Shown here: positions 8,049-16,500 of the stretch, one piece after another
Numbering within the stretch: position 1 is the first letter of the stretch
How the letters are laid out: every line of letters starts with the position of its first letter
Source: Flavobacterium cerinum
GTDB lineage: Bacteria > Bacteroidota > Bacteroidia > Flavobacteriales > Flavobacteriaceae
NCBI RefSeq assembly: GCF_004028155.1
Contig: NZ_SBII01000001.1
Location: 1-64,000, forward strand
Direction: 5' to 3'
Length of the DNA stretch: 64,000 nt
Notes under the pieces: generated by a model
Database searches by the model: none
Seen by the model: only the letters and a program-made list of their open reading frames with translations
Told to the model about the DNA's origin: nothing
Program-made: the position numbers and the translations under genes

Positions 8049-8339
8049 CTATCGTGTTGCATCCACTTCAATATTGGGTGAATTGATTTTTATTGTTATG
8101 GCTTTAAAACCATCCTTTATTAGCTCTTCGTTAATATCCCTTTTAAGTCTTACAACTGTTGCACGTGCCTTGATCAGTTTTTTTGCCTGAGCACCAATAA
8201 GAGGCTGCATCTTCAGCTCGCCCTTACTTATTACTGACAAAAAATGTATCTCCTGATTAGTCGTGTCGCCAATGGTCAGGCTTTTACCATTTGCCTGTAA
8301 GCCATTGCTGTTTGATAATAAAATACCTCTTCCTTTCAT
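8049..8339 (-). CDS. Baseplate protein, gp46/gp25-like
   Basis: 96 residues. The pattern LTIGDTTNQEIHFLSVIS, then KGELKMQPLIGAQAKKLI resembles the start of the gpW/gp25-like baseplate family, in which a GD-x2-Q-E segment is followed by KGE-x5-P-x2-G. Position between the spike and gpJ genes fits gp46 of Mu. It is shorter than gp46 and lacks the usual N-terminal strand, so the assignment is by motif and order. Confidence 0.6.
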   Translation of the reverse strand: MKGRGILLSNSNGLQANGKSLTIGDTTNQEIHFLSVISKGELKMQPLIGAQAKKLIKARATVVRLKRDINEELIKDGFKAITIKINSPNIEVDATR

Positions 8340-8554
8340 GCTTCCTGTATTATGCCCGTACCTGTTACGGGACCGCCTGAGGCTGATGTGCCTGTTACTA
8401 CCGTTTGACGTCCAACTATGGCATCATGTACTATTTTAGCCATATCCTTTGCGAATTCCTGCCTTGCTGTTGCAGGGTCCACATTAGGGTCGTCTGATTG
8501 CCCGTTAATGAGGGTTAAAATCTTTTGTTCAGTTGTAGCTCTTGAATCTGCCAT
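8336..8554 (-). CDS. Small hypothetical baseplate-region protein
   Basis: 72 residues, MADSRATTEQKILTLINGQS at the start and a Gly/Thr-rich end (TSASGGPVTGTGIIQEA). It overlaps both neighbours by 1 to 4 bp, which supports translation as part of the operon. No function recognised. Confidence 0.55.
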   Translation of the reverse strand: MADSRATTEQKILTLINGQSDDPNVDPATARQEFAKDMAKIVHDAIVGRQTVVTGTSASGGPVTGTGIIQEA

Positions 8555-9012
8555 CAGATTAATATTTTATTAATGCGTTCCATCACTAAATCAATAGCTG
8601 CTACATCAGGACCATTGCCATAGATCACAACAATTTTTTTTACTTCAGCAGCTAAATCTTTTATGCCGTCAAAAAGGTTCTCATTATCGCGGGTAATCTT
8701 AAACCCATTGCCGTCAATAGTCATTTCTGTTTTTCCCTGCCTGTAATGCAGTTTCTCAACTCTTGACATACTTATTACAAAGGCACTACCATCGGGCAAT
8801 ACACCTACAACAATTTCACTGTTTACAACTGGTGTTGCTTTCAGCTCGTCATCCTGATTCTTTTGAATGGCGTTTAAAGCGCATTTAAAGTATATTGAAC
8901 CATTAGTTAAACTTTCAGCTTTACAATGCGTTTCGGTAACGCTCAGCACCTTTGCCCGGTCAATGACTATGCTCAGGTTTGCCTTGATGATTTTTTCAAT
9001 TAACTCACGCAT
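8554..9012 (-). CDS. Baseplate spike-like protein, gp45/gpV-like
   Basis: 152 residues with an N-terminal OB-like beta region (IVIDRAKVLSVTETHCKAES, then VNSEIVVGVLPDGSAFVISM) and a C-terminal helical end. In Mu-type phages the gene after the gpP-like hub encodes the central spike. This protein has the OB-like part but no long beta-helix or HxH iron-binding tip, so it may need a partner as tip. Overlaps the hub gene by 8 bp. Confidence 0.6.
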   Translation of the reverse strand: MRELIEKIIKANLSIVIDRAKVLSVTETHCKAESLTNGSIYFKCALNAIQKNQDDELKATPVVNSEIVVGVLPDGSAFVISMSRVEKLHYRQGKTEMTIDGNGFKITRDNENLFDGIKDLAAEVKKIVVIYGNGPDVAAIDLVMERINKILI

Positions 9013-9976
9013 TTTTTCCCGCTACAAGTGTTTGTTTGAACCCGCCTGAAGGCGTTACATTTATCCTAATCTCGTCAATGTAATTGGAGCTGTCACGCTT
9101 TTCGTAAATGCCCCTGTCTACAATGCGCATCTTTTGACCGTGCTGTACAATAGGCCATCCAAAAGTTGTCAGGTCACCACTGTACCCGCCACGGGTTTTA
9201 TAATTTTCAAGCCTTCGTTTTACAATCTTTTCAAGTTCCTTTTTGGTAAGGCGTGGAGCGTAATTAATACGTTCGATATCACCGCCATCTTCTCCTGCAT
9301 CTACCCTGATAACTGAGCCATCGTCCTGTACGCTGCTACCATAAATTTTAACTTTGCAATCCTCCTGATCTCGGTACTGTAATGATGAATCAACAATGTT
9401 ATGGCCGAAAAGGAAATTAGGGGTTGTCTCAGGTAGTTTGGAGTCGCTATGCATTAAACCGCATACAAGCCTCTTACCTCTAAAAAAAGTATGTAAGCCT
9501 GCTTTCTGCCTCAATTTATCAAAGACCTTTAAGGGCGTTGTGCTGACCATACTGAAATCGCCATAATACTCATCCGCACATTCGACTTCATAACCTGGTG
9601 CAGCTTTCTCCAAAATCTGCTTAACAGTTGCATCCTCAATACTTACAGAAACTTCCTTTTTTTTAAGCAGCCACATTTCATCCTCGCATTCAATTTCATA
9701 AGGAATTGTCGGGCGGGGGCTTCGTGCAACATAACCCTCGAAACGGGTATCTAAAATGGTGTTATAGCCTAACTCAATTTTAACTTTGTCACCAGTTTTG
9801 ATCAGGTCTTTTATATTGCTTACGGGTTTAATAACACCGCCATCATTAAAATAAAGAGCTTTAGGTATTTTGATAGTGGCTGTATCAGTAAACTTTTTCC
9901 ATGTTGATATGATCTCTATTTCAGCAGCTGATGTAAACACCATTTCGCCAATCGTTACTTTACAACAAAACACCAT
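9005..9976 (-). CDS. Baseplate hub, gpP/late-control-D-like
   Basis: 323 residues. The order of domains is that of the gpD/gp27/Mu gpP hub: beta domain (GDKVKIELGYNTILDTRFEG, then YVARSP), a LysM-like helical part (SIEDATVKQILEKAAPG), FDKLRQKAGLHTFFRGKRLVCG, and a C-terminal beta domain ending in RINVTPSGGFKQTL. It forms the trimer hub that connects tube and spike. Overlaps the DUF6046-like gene and the spike gene. Confidence 0.78.
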   Translation of the reverse strand: MVFCCKVTIGEMVFTSAAEIEIISTWKKFTDTATIKIPKALYFNDGGVIKPVSNIKDLIKTGDKVKIELGYNTILDTRFEGYVARSPRPTIPYEIECEDEMWLLKKKEVSVSIEDATVKQILEKAAPGYEVECADEYYGDFSMVSTTPLKVFDKLRQKAGLHTFFRGKRLVCGLMHSDSKLPETTPNFLFGHNIVDSSLQYRDQEDCKVKIYGSSVQDDGSVIRVDAGEDGGDIERINYAPRLTKKELEKIVKRRLENYKTRGGYSGDLTTFGWPIVQHGQKMRIVDRGIYEKRDSSNYIDEIRINVTPSGGFKQTLVAGKNA

Positions 9977-10574
9977 CAGTCCTATTTATTATGAATGGAA
10001 TTTTACTCCTGCATTCAATTTCAAAAGTTGCCATATTACCATATCCTACAGATGGGGGAAGGTTAAGGTTTCGGATGCTGATATAATTAATATCAAGCAT
10101 GTTCAAATACGTTCCCTCAACAGCGAGCTCCACATCTTTCAGTTCACAAACCCTTTTTAAAGCCCTTACCTGGTCTTCAGGGTAATCGGTTGAATCGTAA
10201 TTGATGATAAAGCCTTTGATATTTATTTGCCAGTCTCCAAGCCCCATCAGTTCCTCAACTGTTCCATCACGCCCGAAAATCTCGGTTTCGGCTACTTTTT
10301 TAGGTAATACCGCTTCAACAACAGTTTCAACAGGGAAGTCAAAGCCCTCAAAGTTTTCTCCAGTACCTGCAATCTTTTTTGGAAGCAATCGAACATAATC
10401 CCAAACAGGCATACCCTGTTTTGACATCGCTACTAAAGGGCTGTTTGTCGGGATGACCTCAATGGTACCGTAATCGTTAAGGAGTTTATCCCCAACTGCG
10501 TCAGTGGCTGCATAAAGGTTAAAGTGGAATGCAGTCCTGAAAAGCTCCTGCATGTTGATATTATATGTTGACAT
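9960..10574 (-). CDS. DUF6046-like tail/baseplate protein
   Basis: 204 residues starting MSTYNINMQELFRTAF. The upstream in-frame start at 10676 runs over the frameshift extension of the tail chaperone gene, so the ATG at 10574 is chosen; it overlaps the extension's stop codon by 14 bp. Sequence features include PVWDYVRLLP, GDWQINIKGFIINYDSTDYP and ending IPFIINRTDGVLL. I recall this as the DUF6046 type found next to the hub in Bacteroidota phages; it may replace Mu gpN. Confidence 0.65.
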   Translation of the reverse strand: MSTYNINMQELFRTAFHFNLYAATDAVGDKLLNDYGTIEVIPTNSPLVAMSKQGMPVWDYVRLLPKKIAGTGENFEGFDFPVETVVEAVLPKKVAETEIFGRDGTVEELMGLGDWQINIKGFIINYDSTDYPEDQVRALKRVCELKDVELAVEGTYLNMLDINYISIRNLNLPPSVGYGNMATFEIECRSKIPFIINRTDGVLL

Positions 10575-11213
10575 TTCCTTTGCTGTTTGCGCGTTTATCT
10601 TCAAAAAAAAGAGCAAACTGTAATTGCTCCCACTTTTCCCAATACACTGCATCGGGCAGGTCTTCAGGGAAAGCAATTTTAAAATGAAAAGAAAGCAGTG
10701 AGTTTATTTTACGTATTGCATCTTTGCCCGCCTCCCTTTCAATTGGGGGCAGGCTTATGCCTCCCCCAGTTCTGCTTCAAGGAATTTGACAATATTTGAT
10801 GCCTGTATTGCAGCTGTATCGGCAATATCCTCTACAGTTTTAAGGCGCTCATCACCTCCGAGCCAACAGTTGTCCCTCAAAAACTCTCCTGATTCAAGTA
10901 TTTTGTGCTGAGAGTATAATGATAAGGCAACGGCTTTATGGTCGCGTTTAGGCTTTCTGAGGTAACCAAGTGCAATGTCTGCATCGCTGCCATCTTCCTT
11001 AGTTCCTTTGTCAACTGTTACCTTAATGGTATGAACTTTACCATATTCTTTTTTCCAAGCTTCGATTTGCTCCTGTGTAATGTCTCCGTTTTTTGTTGCT
11101 GTTTTCATAATATGTTTTTTGATTTTATCCTGTAGTTTAGCGGCAGTCTCATTGGGCAAAAATTGTATGCCCAATTTCCTGCACTGGTCTTTTAGTTCGT
11201 TCCTGGTATCCAT
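10561..11213 (-). CDS. Tail assembly chaperone, -1 frameshift product
   Basis: A -1 slip on the GGGGG run (10767..10763) joins the 152-residue chaperone to a 3' frame that stays open for about 67 residues: GGISLPPIEREAGKDAIRK..., through LPDAVYWEKWEQLQFAL, to a TAA at 10561. The 0-frame codon GGG re-pairs with GGG after slipping, and a hairpin begins in the same G run. The +1 alternative stops quickly. Long-tailed phages commonly make such a G/G-T pair of chaperones that load the tape measure during tail assembly; Mu also frameshifts here, by -2 in the literature I recall. Total length about 217 residues. Confidence 0.8.
10745..10767 (-). promoter_or_regulatory. -1 programmed frameshift site with hairpin
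   Basis: In minus-strand RNA the zero-frame codons are CTG GGG GAG GCA TAA. GGGGG (10767..10763) can slip back one base without losing pairing. The same G run pairs with CCCCC (10749..10745), and AGGC pairs with GCCT, giving a 9-bp hairpin with one bulged G and an ATAA loop that contains the zero-frame stop codon. Confidence 0.75.
10755..11213 (-). CDS. Tail assembly chaperone, unshifted form
   Basis: 152 residues. The first ~33 residues (MDTRNELKDQCRKLGIQFLP) resemble a SAP/HeH-like helix-extended fold, and a second in-frame ATG at residue 36 could give a shorter form. The body has ITQEQIEAWKKEYGKVHTI and YLRKPKRDHKAVALSLYSQ, then CWLGGDER, features of tail assembly chaperones of contractile-tailed Bacteroidota phages. 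It lies directly after the tube gene (1-bp overlap), as expected. The tape measure gene, normally next, is instead on the other strand at 22218. Confidence 0.8.
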   Translation of the reverse strand: MDTRNELKDQCRKLGIQFLPNETAAKLQDKIKKHIMKTATKNGDITQEQIEAWKKEYGKVHTIKVTVDKGTKEDGSDADIALGYLRKPKRDHKAVALSLYSQHKILESGEFLRDNCWLGGDERLKTVEDIADTAAIQASNIVKFLEAELGEA

Positions 11214-11650
11214 TACGCATTAAAGTTTATGTCGGTAATAAATAGGGGTATCTCTACCTGAAGGGCATCATTAGAGCCTGAATCAGCTCCCATACCATTC
11301 TCCATAAATTTTACCTGAATAAGCTCATGAGCTATCAACAGGCCGTTTTCATCTACAAATGATACAGGAATAGGAAAGGCCGGTATATCCATAAGTGTCT
11401 TGCCCGGTGGCAATGACATTTGAATTGCATTAACTTCACCCATCAAAAGAGTTATGGAGCCGGTGCAATTTTCATCGCCCTGTGTGTGTCCTATGGTTTT
11501 TGATGTACCCACTACTTTTACACCGTTTACAGCATCAGCTCTTTTATAGTTGATCGCTTTAACTGTCATCAGCTGACGGCCAAAAAGTATGATTCGTACA
11601 TTAGTGTGGTTATGGTATTTGCCATTAATGGCTATTGGAAACATTCCCAT
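11213..11650 (-). CDS. Tail tube protein
   Basis: 145 residues, mostly beta strands: FPIAINGKYHNHTNVRIILF, then VKVVGTSKTIGHTQGDENC, SITLLMGEVNAIQMSLPPG, and C-terminal VEIPLFITDINFNA. Size and position between the sheath and the chaperone genes match the Mu gpM-type tube protein that stacks as hexamer rings within the sheath. It overlaps the chaperone gene by one base and follows the sheath gene by 4 bp. Confidence 0.72.
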   Translation of the reverse strand: MGMFPIAINGKYHNHTNVRIILFGRQLMTVKAINYKRADAVNGVKVVGTSKTIGHTQGDENCTGSITLLMGEVNAIQMSLPPGKTLMDIPAFPIPVSFVDENGLLIAHELIQVKFMENGMGADSGSNDALQVEIPLFITDINFNA

Positions 11651-11654
11651 GGTA

Positions 11655-12893
11655 TTAACTGTTTAAAGGGTTATTAAATCCGATTTTAAGAGTGATATAC
11701 CTACCAATGGCAACAGGTACAAAAGTCAGGGAAACAAAAAGCTTTGAAGTTGCAAGCACATTCTGCTCAGGGTCTACATAGGCAGCTATACCACCGCTGA
11801 TGTCTCCTGAGGCTTCCATTGGTTTAATTGCAGTTTTAGCAAGTATCTCAATATCTTTTGCTACTTCAGGGGCTATTTTGCCATTGATGGGGTCTACATA
11901 AATACGGGCTTTAATGCGTGGCAATAATGCCGTACGCGCTAACTTAATAGCCTTTTTTATGGTCCTGTTGTTTTCAACATAGGCATAATCACTCTCAATG
12001 TCTGAGCAGGTATTTGTATCTGTGATATATATACCAGGTATGCCTGATGTGTAACCGCAAAGTATATAGCCCTTTTCGTTTAAAAGGTCTAAGCTTTCCT
12101 CGCTGATCTCGTCAATATGTTTTCCTGATGACAGCCCGGCATTTAGAAAATAACCATTGGCAGCATCAGTAAGATTGAACTGAGGGATAAGCTCACCCGC
12201 ATTTTGTGATACTTCAGCAATTGAAAGCAAACCCACAAAATCCTCAACTGCTGCATAACCTGCATAAAGGGCATCAGATTTTGATACATCATTATCAGCA
12301 AAAAGAATAAGTGATACGTCCGGGCATTCATTAACAGGTTCACGAAGGTGTAGAGCTGTTGCCGCTAAACCTGAAAAACTGCGCCCTTCAATAAAGAAAT
12401 CACAATACCTGTCTTTCTCAAATTCAAAATTGCAAAGCTCCTGAGCCTTATACATTGCGTTGATACTATCAGCATCAATGCCTGTCTCAATTGTTGGCTC
12501 ATATTCCTCATCAGGGTTACGGCAAACAAAGGCTTGTACTACAGTGCCTTTTTTTGATCTTAGGATTAGTGCCAGGTAGTTATTGGCTTTATCGCACATT
12601 TGGGTCATAGTGACATTTTGTGCAACAAACATGCAATGAACCGTAATGGATGGGTTCCTGTCGAAAAGCCTTTTAAGGCGCGAATAAACCAGTACTTTAT
12701 TAGTTTGGTCATATTCAGCATTAAGCCCTAAAGCCTCGACATCCCCAATGTTTAAAAAGTCATAGACTTTATTAAGTACCAGGTCATCAGAAGCAACGGC
12801 GTTCATTACTGCTGCCGTGATCATGTCATTAGTGGCAGCTCTTCTACCTAATGCACCATTCAGTTTCTCAACTGTTAAATTGGGTCTTTTCAT
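11655..12893 (-). CDS. Contractile tail sheath protein, DUF2586-like
   Basis: 412 residues. Layout and segments (ATNDMITAAVMNAVASDDL, ALHLREPVNECPDVSLILFA, LLNEKGYILCGYTSGIPGIY, ENNRTIKKAIKLARTALLP, and C-terminal LFVSLTFVPVAIGRYITLKI) match the DUF2586/gpL-type sheath of Bacteroidota Mu-like phages. The C-terminal domain is the part that links neighbouring subunits. It shows that the phage has a myovirus tail. Degenerate TTTAAA boxes at 11-12 bp spacing lie over its last codons (11662..11690). Confidence 0.78.
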   Translation of the reverse strand: MKRPNLTVEKLNGALGRRAATNDMITAAVMNAVASDDLVLNKVYDFLNIGDVEALGLNAEYDQTNKVLVYSRLKRLFDRNPSITVHCMFVAQNVTMTQMCDKANNYLALILRSKKGTVVQAFVCRNPDEEYEPTIETGIDADSINAMYKAQELCNFEFEKDRYCDFFIEGRSFSGLAATALHLREPVNECPDVSLILFADNDVSKSDALYAGYAAVEDFVGLLSIAEVSQNAGELIPQFNLTDAANGYFLNAGLSSGKHIDEISEESLDLLNEKGYILCGYTSGIPGIYITDTNTCSDIESDYAYVENNRTIKKAIKLARTALLPRIKARIYVDPINGKIAPEVAKDIEILAKTAIKPMEASGDISGGIAAYVDPEQNVLATSKLFVSLTFVPVAIGRYITLKIGFNNPLNS

Positions 12894-12896
12894 AAC

Positions 12897-13382
12897 TTAA
12901 ATGATTTTGAATTTGAAGAGAAGCCAAACAATTGCAGCGACAATCACCAGTAAGAAGATGCGCCCAAACCATATTTGTACAGTCTCCCATGCGGTAAGCG
13001 GTTCTTTGTAATATACCGGCACCTTTTCCTTCAATGTGTTGGTGGTTTCCTTTGTTTTGAGTTTTGCGATCAGCTCCTGAGCGTAAACCTCACAATCCGA
13101 GGATAGCTTATTATCCTTTATTTGGACTTTAGGCGTTTGCAGGTGGCCGTTCTTTGATGGTGTGACAGTTTCTTTTTTGACTACTACCTTGCCGTTAACA
13201 CATTCCAGGTATGCCTCATAAAAACTGCTGTCTTTTTCCGTTTTGAAAACAGTATCGCGTATTGTTTCAATAACTGTGGTTGTCTTTACCGTTTCGTTAA
13301 TGGCTGGTACGGTGCTCTTACATGAGAGCACCGTGCAGCCAAACAGCATACAGATCAGATAAAAAAAATATTTTAGTTTCAT
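12897..13382 (-). CDS. Unimolecular spanin-like lipoprotein
   Basis: 161 residues. The N-terminus (MKLKYFFYLICMLFGCTVLS then Cys21) is a lipoprotein signal with a lipobox ending LSC, and the C-terminus has one transmembrane helix (about 141-157, IFLLVIVAAIVWLLFKF). An outer-membrane lipid anchor at one end and an inner-membrane helix at the other is the defining topology of u-spanins, which fuse the two membranes in the last step of lysis. It overlaps the DUF5675 gene by 4 bp, so the two form a probable lysis pair. No sequence family recognised; the call rests on topology. Confidence 0.75.
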   Translation of the reverse strand: MKLKYFFYLICMLFGCTVLSCKSTVPAINETVKTTTVIETIRDTVFKTEKDSSFYEAYLECVNGKVVVKKETVTPSKNGHLQTPKVQIKDNKLSSDCEVYAQELIAKLKTKETTNTLKEKVPVYYKEPLTAWETVQIWFGRIFLLVIVAAIVWLLFKFKII

Positions 13383-13783
13383 AGTATTGTTAGTGAAAAG
13401 CCTTTAGGGGCTATTGTTGTAAGTTTTTTTAGGGTGGCTTTACTTGCTGTTACATCTAAGTAGCCATCTCTATTAATATCTGTATGTTTTTCTCCTACCA
13501 GGATGCATCCTAAAATGTCTTTGTGGTAGTTTCCCTGATGAATAAGGATGGTGTCCCTTTTAGGAACATCGTTAATTAAAAAATGAGAGCCATACTTTAC
13601 CGAACGTCTTGATGTTACCTTATATGTCCCCGTTGGGATGCAGCTTTCACGCCTTGCGTTGTTTTGCCAGTCAAGTTCAAGAGTTTTACACTCAAATACT
13701 TTTTGGTCATTCGCATCGAAAACTTCGAGCTTGCCTAATGTTTGTTGGTCGTCCGATTTCTGTCTTGACAGTATGGCTCTCAT
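13379..13783 (-). CDS. DUF5675-like protein, possible lysis enzyme
   Basis: 134 residues. KTLELDWQNNARRESCIPTG, RDTILIHQGNYHKDILGCIL and ending KGFSLTIL match the conserved pattern of the DUF5675 family: TLE, SCIPTGxY, IHxGN and GCIxxG. The His and Cys motifs recall L,D-peptidase/transpeptidase sites, so a cell-wall function is possible, and the neighbouring u-spanin supports a lysis role. No other endolysin is visible in the prophage, which makes this the best candidate, but enzymatic activity is inference. Confidence 0.7.
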   Translation of the reverse strand: MRAILSRQKSDDQQTLGKLEVFDANDQKVFECKTLELDWQNNARRESCIPTGTYKVTSRRSVKYGSHFLINDVPKRDTILIHQGNYHKDILGCILVGEKHTDINRDGYLDVTASKATLKKLTTIAPKGFSLTIL

Positions 13784-13808
13784 TGTATATACTATTTTAA
13801 AATTTTAC

Positions 13809-14396
13809 TTATTTGCCTTTAGTGGCTTTTGCTTCGGGCTTTACTTCTTCAGCAGCTTTTACCTCAGTGTTGAAAATTTCCCCTATCTGTTTAAGCGGAT
13901 TAGCTTTCAGGTCTTCGCATTCCTGTTGAATTGCTTCAAAATACTTACGCATCTGAAAGACCTTTAAAGCCGTGGGATTGTCAGTAAATACTTCAGCACT
14001 TGGTAACGATCCAGTAAGATCAGTAAGGCTCTCGATTTGAAGCAAAAGGTTGTTGGCATCTCTGAGGCGATTACCCGATGTGGCAAGCTCTTCAACAAGG
14101 TTTTCCTGCTCTTTTTTAGCATCTTCAAGAGCATCGGAAGCTTCTTGTAAAGCTTCTTTCAGGCTTTGGTTTTCAGCGTGCGTGCCATCGCTATCATCCT
14201 CTTCATCCGTATAAGTATACCCCTCACGAAAAAAGACCTCAGGCTCTTCAGTTATCCCTTTACGCTTATTGTGTTGATAGGCTTTCGCCTTTTCAAAGAA
14301 TGCCTGATTGTCGGAGGTAATATATACCTCATTCGCTTCAGGATGGGCGGCTAATACATTAGCCGCCTTTTTTTCTGCATTGGTTTTTTTTGCCAT
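13809..14396 (-). CDS. Coiled-coil head-region protein
   Basis: 195 residues, Lys/Ala-rich at both ends. Residues about 85-135 form a coiled coil (QSLKEALQEASDALEDAKKE and on), the middle is Glu/Asp-rich (YTDEEDDSDGTHAENQ), and the C-terminus ends KPEAKATKGK. Lying just after the major capsid gene, it may be a head completion or decoration factor. No family recognised. Confidence 0.55.
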   Translation of the reverse strand: MAKKTNAEKKAANVLAAHPEANEVYITSDNQAFFEKAKAYQHNKRKGITEEPEVFFREGYTYTDEEDDSDGTHAENQSLKEALQEASDALEDAKKEQENLVEELATSGNRLRDANNLLLQIESLTDLTGSLPSAEVFTDNPTALKVFQMRKYFEAIQQECEDLKANPLKQIGEIFNTEVKAAEEVKPEAKATKGK

Positions 14397-14412
14397 TTTC
14401 TTATGCTATGGA

Positions 14413-15327
14413 TTAAACAATACCTGATACTATCGCACCAACTCCATACTCCTGCTTTTTGTCGGTAAGACCATAAGCATGTAGACGGAATTCAGATTGA
14501 GGGTCAGGGTTACGTGTGTCCTGTTGCATCGGCTTGTAAAGCGTGGTAACAGCTTCAATGTGATGCACAATGTTTGGTGCATAGTAGAATAGTGAGGCAT
14601 TCCTGTCATCAGCATCGGCAACAGCACCATCGGCAACAAGCTCATTCGTCTCGTTGTATTTCACGTTATGGTTGTTTTCAAAGATTTTAAGTTTGTAGAA
14701 TCTTTTGATTTGTCCTGTAGCAGGGTCAATTACAATATCACGGTTATTGTTGGTACCCGCTTTATCCTGCAATAAATCCTGTTGGTGCTCAGCACAAAGT
14801 ACCAGGTACATTGCCTGCTCATTTGTAAGGTTAAGGCCGATAACCTTCATGTAGAAGCTCAAAAGGTCACTGTATAGTAATTTCTTACGGCCTGTACCGT
14901 CATCAGCTCCTGTGGTTCTCAGTACCGGTGTACCTGTATCGTTTCCAAGCGCTGCAACTTTTTGCATTGCATAATTTCTAACGCCTATTTGGAATGATTC
15001 CCTGTGCAGCCTTCTCAGCTCGTTTTCTTTATCGAAAGCCATTGCCCTCAATTCAGCATCAGTTACAACAGTAAGGTCAGTGTCCATTTTATCCCACTCT
15101 ACAAGCCCTCTTTGCATTGGGATTGTTTTTGGTGTAAATGCAGTGGTTTTGTTGACATGGAAACCTACCTCATTGATCAGCTTGTTAAACTTGATACCAT
15201 CTTTGTCAAGAGCAGCTGCCGATGGTGATGTGAAGGTTCCTATAAAGTCATCCTTATAGTTCCTGAACTCTTCTAAAAGTTGCGGCTCAACATACTGTTG
15301 TAACCATGTTCCGGTTTCTAAACTCAT
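14413..15327 (-). CDS. Major capsid protein (Mu gpT position)
   Basis: 304 residues directly after the protease/scaffold gene (1-bp overlap), the classic position. It has an extended N-terminal region, QRGLVEWDKMDTDLTVVTDA (E-loop-like), then the helical spine LRRLHRESFQIGVRNYAMQK and P-domain-like strands to YAPNIVHHIEAVTTLYKPMQ and the end YGVGAIVSGIV. Length and layout fit an HK97-fold capsid protein. No other gene in the prophage could be the major capsid. Confidence 0.75.
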   Translation of the reverse strand: MSLETGTWLQQYVEPQLLEEFRNYKDDFIGTFTSPSAAALDKDGIKFNKLINEVGFHVNKTTAFTPKTIPMQRGLVEWDKMDTDLTVVTDAELRAMAFDKENELRRLHRESFQIGVRNYAMQKVAALGNDTGTPVLRTTGADDGTGRKKLLYSDLLSFYMKVIGLNLTNEQAMYLVLCAEHQQDLLQDKAGTNNNRDIVIDPATGQIKRFYKLKIFENNHNVKYNETNELVADGAVADADDRNASLFYYAPNIVHHIEAVTTLYKPMQQDTRNPDPQSEFRLHAYGLTDKKQEYGVGAIVSGIV

Positions 15328-16484
15328 TATTTAGTGAATTTTGCGTTAAACAATTTTTGAAACTCGTCCGGGGCTTCAGCTTCAAGCTTGTTAAGACCTT
15401 TAGGGTCTTCAGTCTGCCATTTGTCAAAATCCCACTCAGAACGCCCTTTAAGCGAATCGTGTCCCTCATTACCAAGCGCATTGTTTGGTTTCCTGTTAAG
15501 ACTGTTGTTGATGTCGCCCGGTTTCCCTGCCATACGGTTTAAAGCTTTGGCAGTAAGCTCATAATTGTCGGTGGCATCTTTTGTCCACTCTTCTTTTTCG
15601 GCAGGAGTGATCTTGCCATCTTTTAATGCAGCGGCAATAAGATTTTCTGCATTGACTTTTGTAAATTCAGTTAGCTTATTTTGTAAGCCGTCTGCCTTGC
15701 CTGCTTTATCCAGAACCTTTTGAAGTTCTCCGGCGAAAGCATCATCATCACTGCTCGCCGTAAGCGAGTGTGTGATACCTGCTGCTGCGAGCATTGTGAT
15801 AATCCTGTTTTTCATATAAATAGTTATTAAACTTTCATTAAGTGGTGGCATACCGCCTTCGTAGCATGCGAAAATCTCTTCAACAGATTTATTGCTTAAA
15901 TCCTCTTCAGATTCAAACTTTCGCTTTTTGGTGGGTTTTATGATCTCGTCACAAATCGATAGGGCAAGGCATTGAGATGAATCAAGCCACGTATCTTTAT
16001 CAGGGGAAAACCAATTAACAATAGTTTCCTCATCTGCTTTTGTGCGTTCCTTGTAGATTTCCCCTAAACGGGTTTCGCATTGTTCCAGTTGCTGTATATA
16101 GGATTGAAAGCCTGACTTACTGCCCCAATACCCGCCTGAGGGGGCATGCATCATAAAGAATGCATTTTCAGTCATTTCGATGGTGTCACCACCTAAAGCA
16201 ATGATCGATGCCATACTCGCTGCCATACCTTCAACAATGACCCTTATATTTACCTCAGATGAGCGCATAAGGTCATAAATTGCCAGTCCCTCATATACAG
16301 AACCGCCTCCACTATGTATGCGTACAGTCAGGTCTTTATTGCGAGAAAGCAACTGCCTGAAATCATTTTGAAAACCTTTATAGTCTACAGCTTCCCACGG
16401 TCCTATATAACCATAGATAAGTATTTCGGCTTCATTAGCCTGATCGTTTACTTCATAATAAAATCGTTCGTTAATCTGTGACAT
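15327..16484 (-). CDS. ClpP-like head protease fused to scaffold (Mu gpI-like)
   Basis: 385 residues from the ATG at 16484; an in-frame upstream start at 16520 adds 12 residues and lies in the control region. Residues about 1-200 are a ClpP/S49-like prohead protease: LTVRIHSGGGSVYEGLAIYD, catalytic Ser90 in GMAASMAS and His113 in MMHAPSG. Residues about 230-330 (AAALKDGKITPAEKEEWTKD) match the C-terminal scaffold part of Mu gpI. Protease and scaffold in one chain, with possible release of the scaffold by internal start (MKNRIITMLAAAG near residue 230), is normal for Mu-like phages. First gene of the minus-strand late operon. Confidence 0.88.
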   Translation of the reverse strand: MSQINERFYYEVNDQANEAEILIYGYIGPWEAVDYKGFQNDFRQLLSRNKDLTVRIHSGGGSVYEGLAIYDLMRSSEVNIRVIVEGMAASMASIIALGGDTIEMTENAFFMMHAPSGGYWGSKSGFQSYIQQLEQCETRLGEIYKERTKADEETIVNWFSPDKDTWLDSSQCLALSICDEIIKPTKKRKFESEEDLSNKSVEEIFACYEGGMPPLNESLITIYMKNRIITMLAAAGITHSLTASSDDDAFAGELQKVLDKAGKADGLQNKLTEFTKVNAENLIAAALKDGKITPAEKEEWTKDATDNYELTAKALNRMAGKPGDINNSLNRKPNNALGNEGHDSLKGRSEWDFDKWQTEDPKGLNKLEAEAPDEFQKLFNAKFTK

Positions 16485-16500
16485 TTTGCCTTGTTTTGAA

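Noticed and set aside
13638..13967. 109-residue plus-strand frame across the DUF5675 and coiled-coil genes
   Set aside because: It is antisense to two well-supported genes, with biased composition and no promoter or ribosome-binding site seen.
15287..15542. Frames on both strands at the capsid-protease border
   Set aside because: Shadows of the protease/scaffold and capsid genes.
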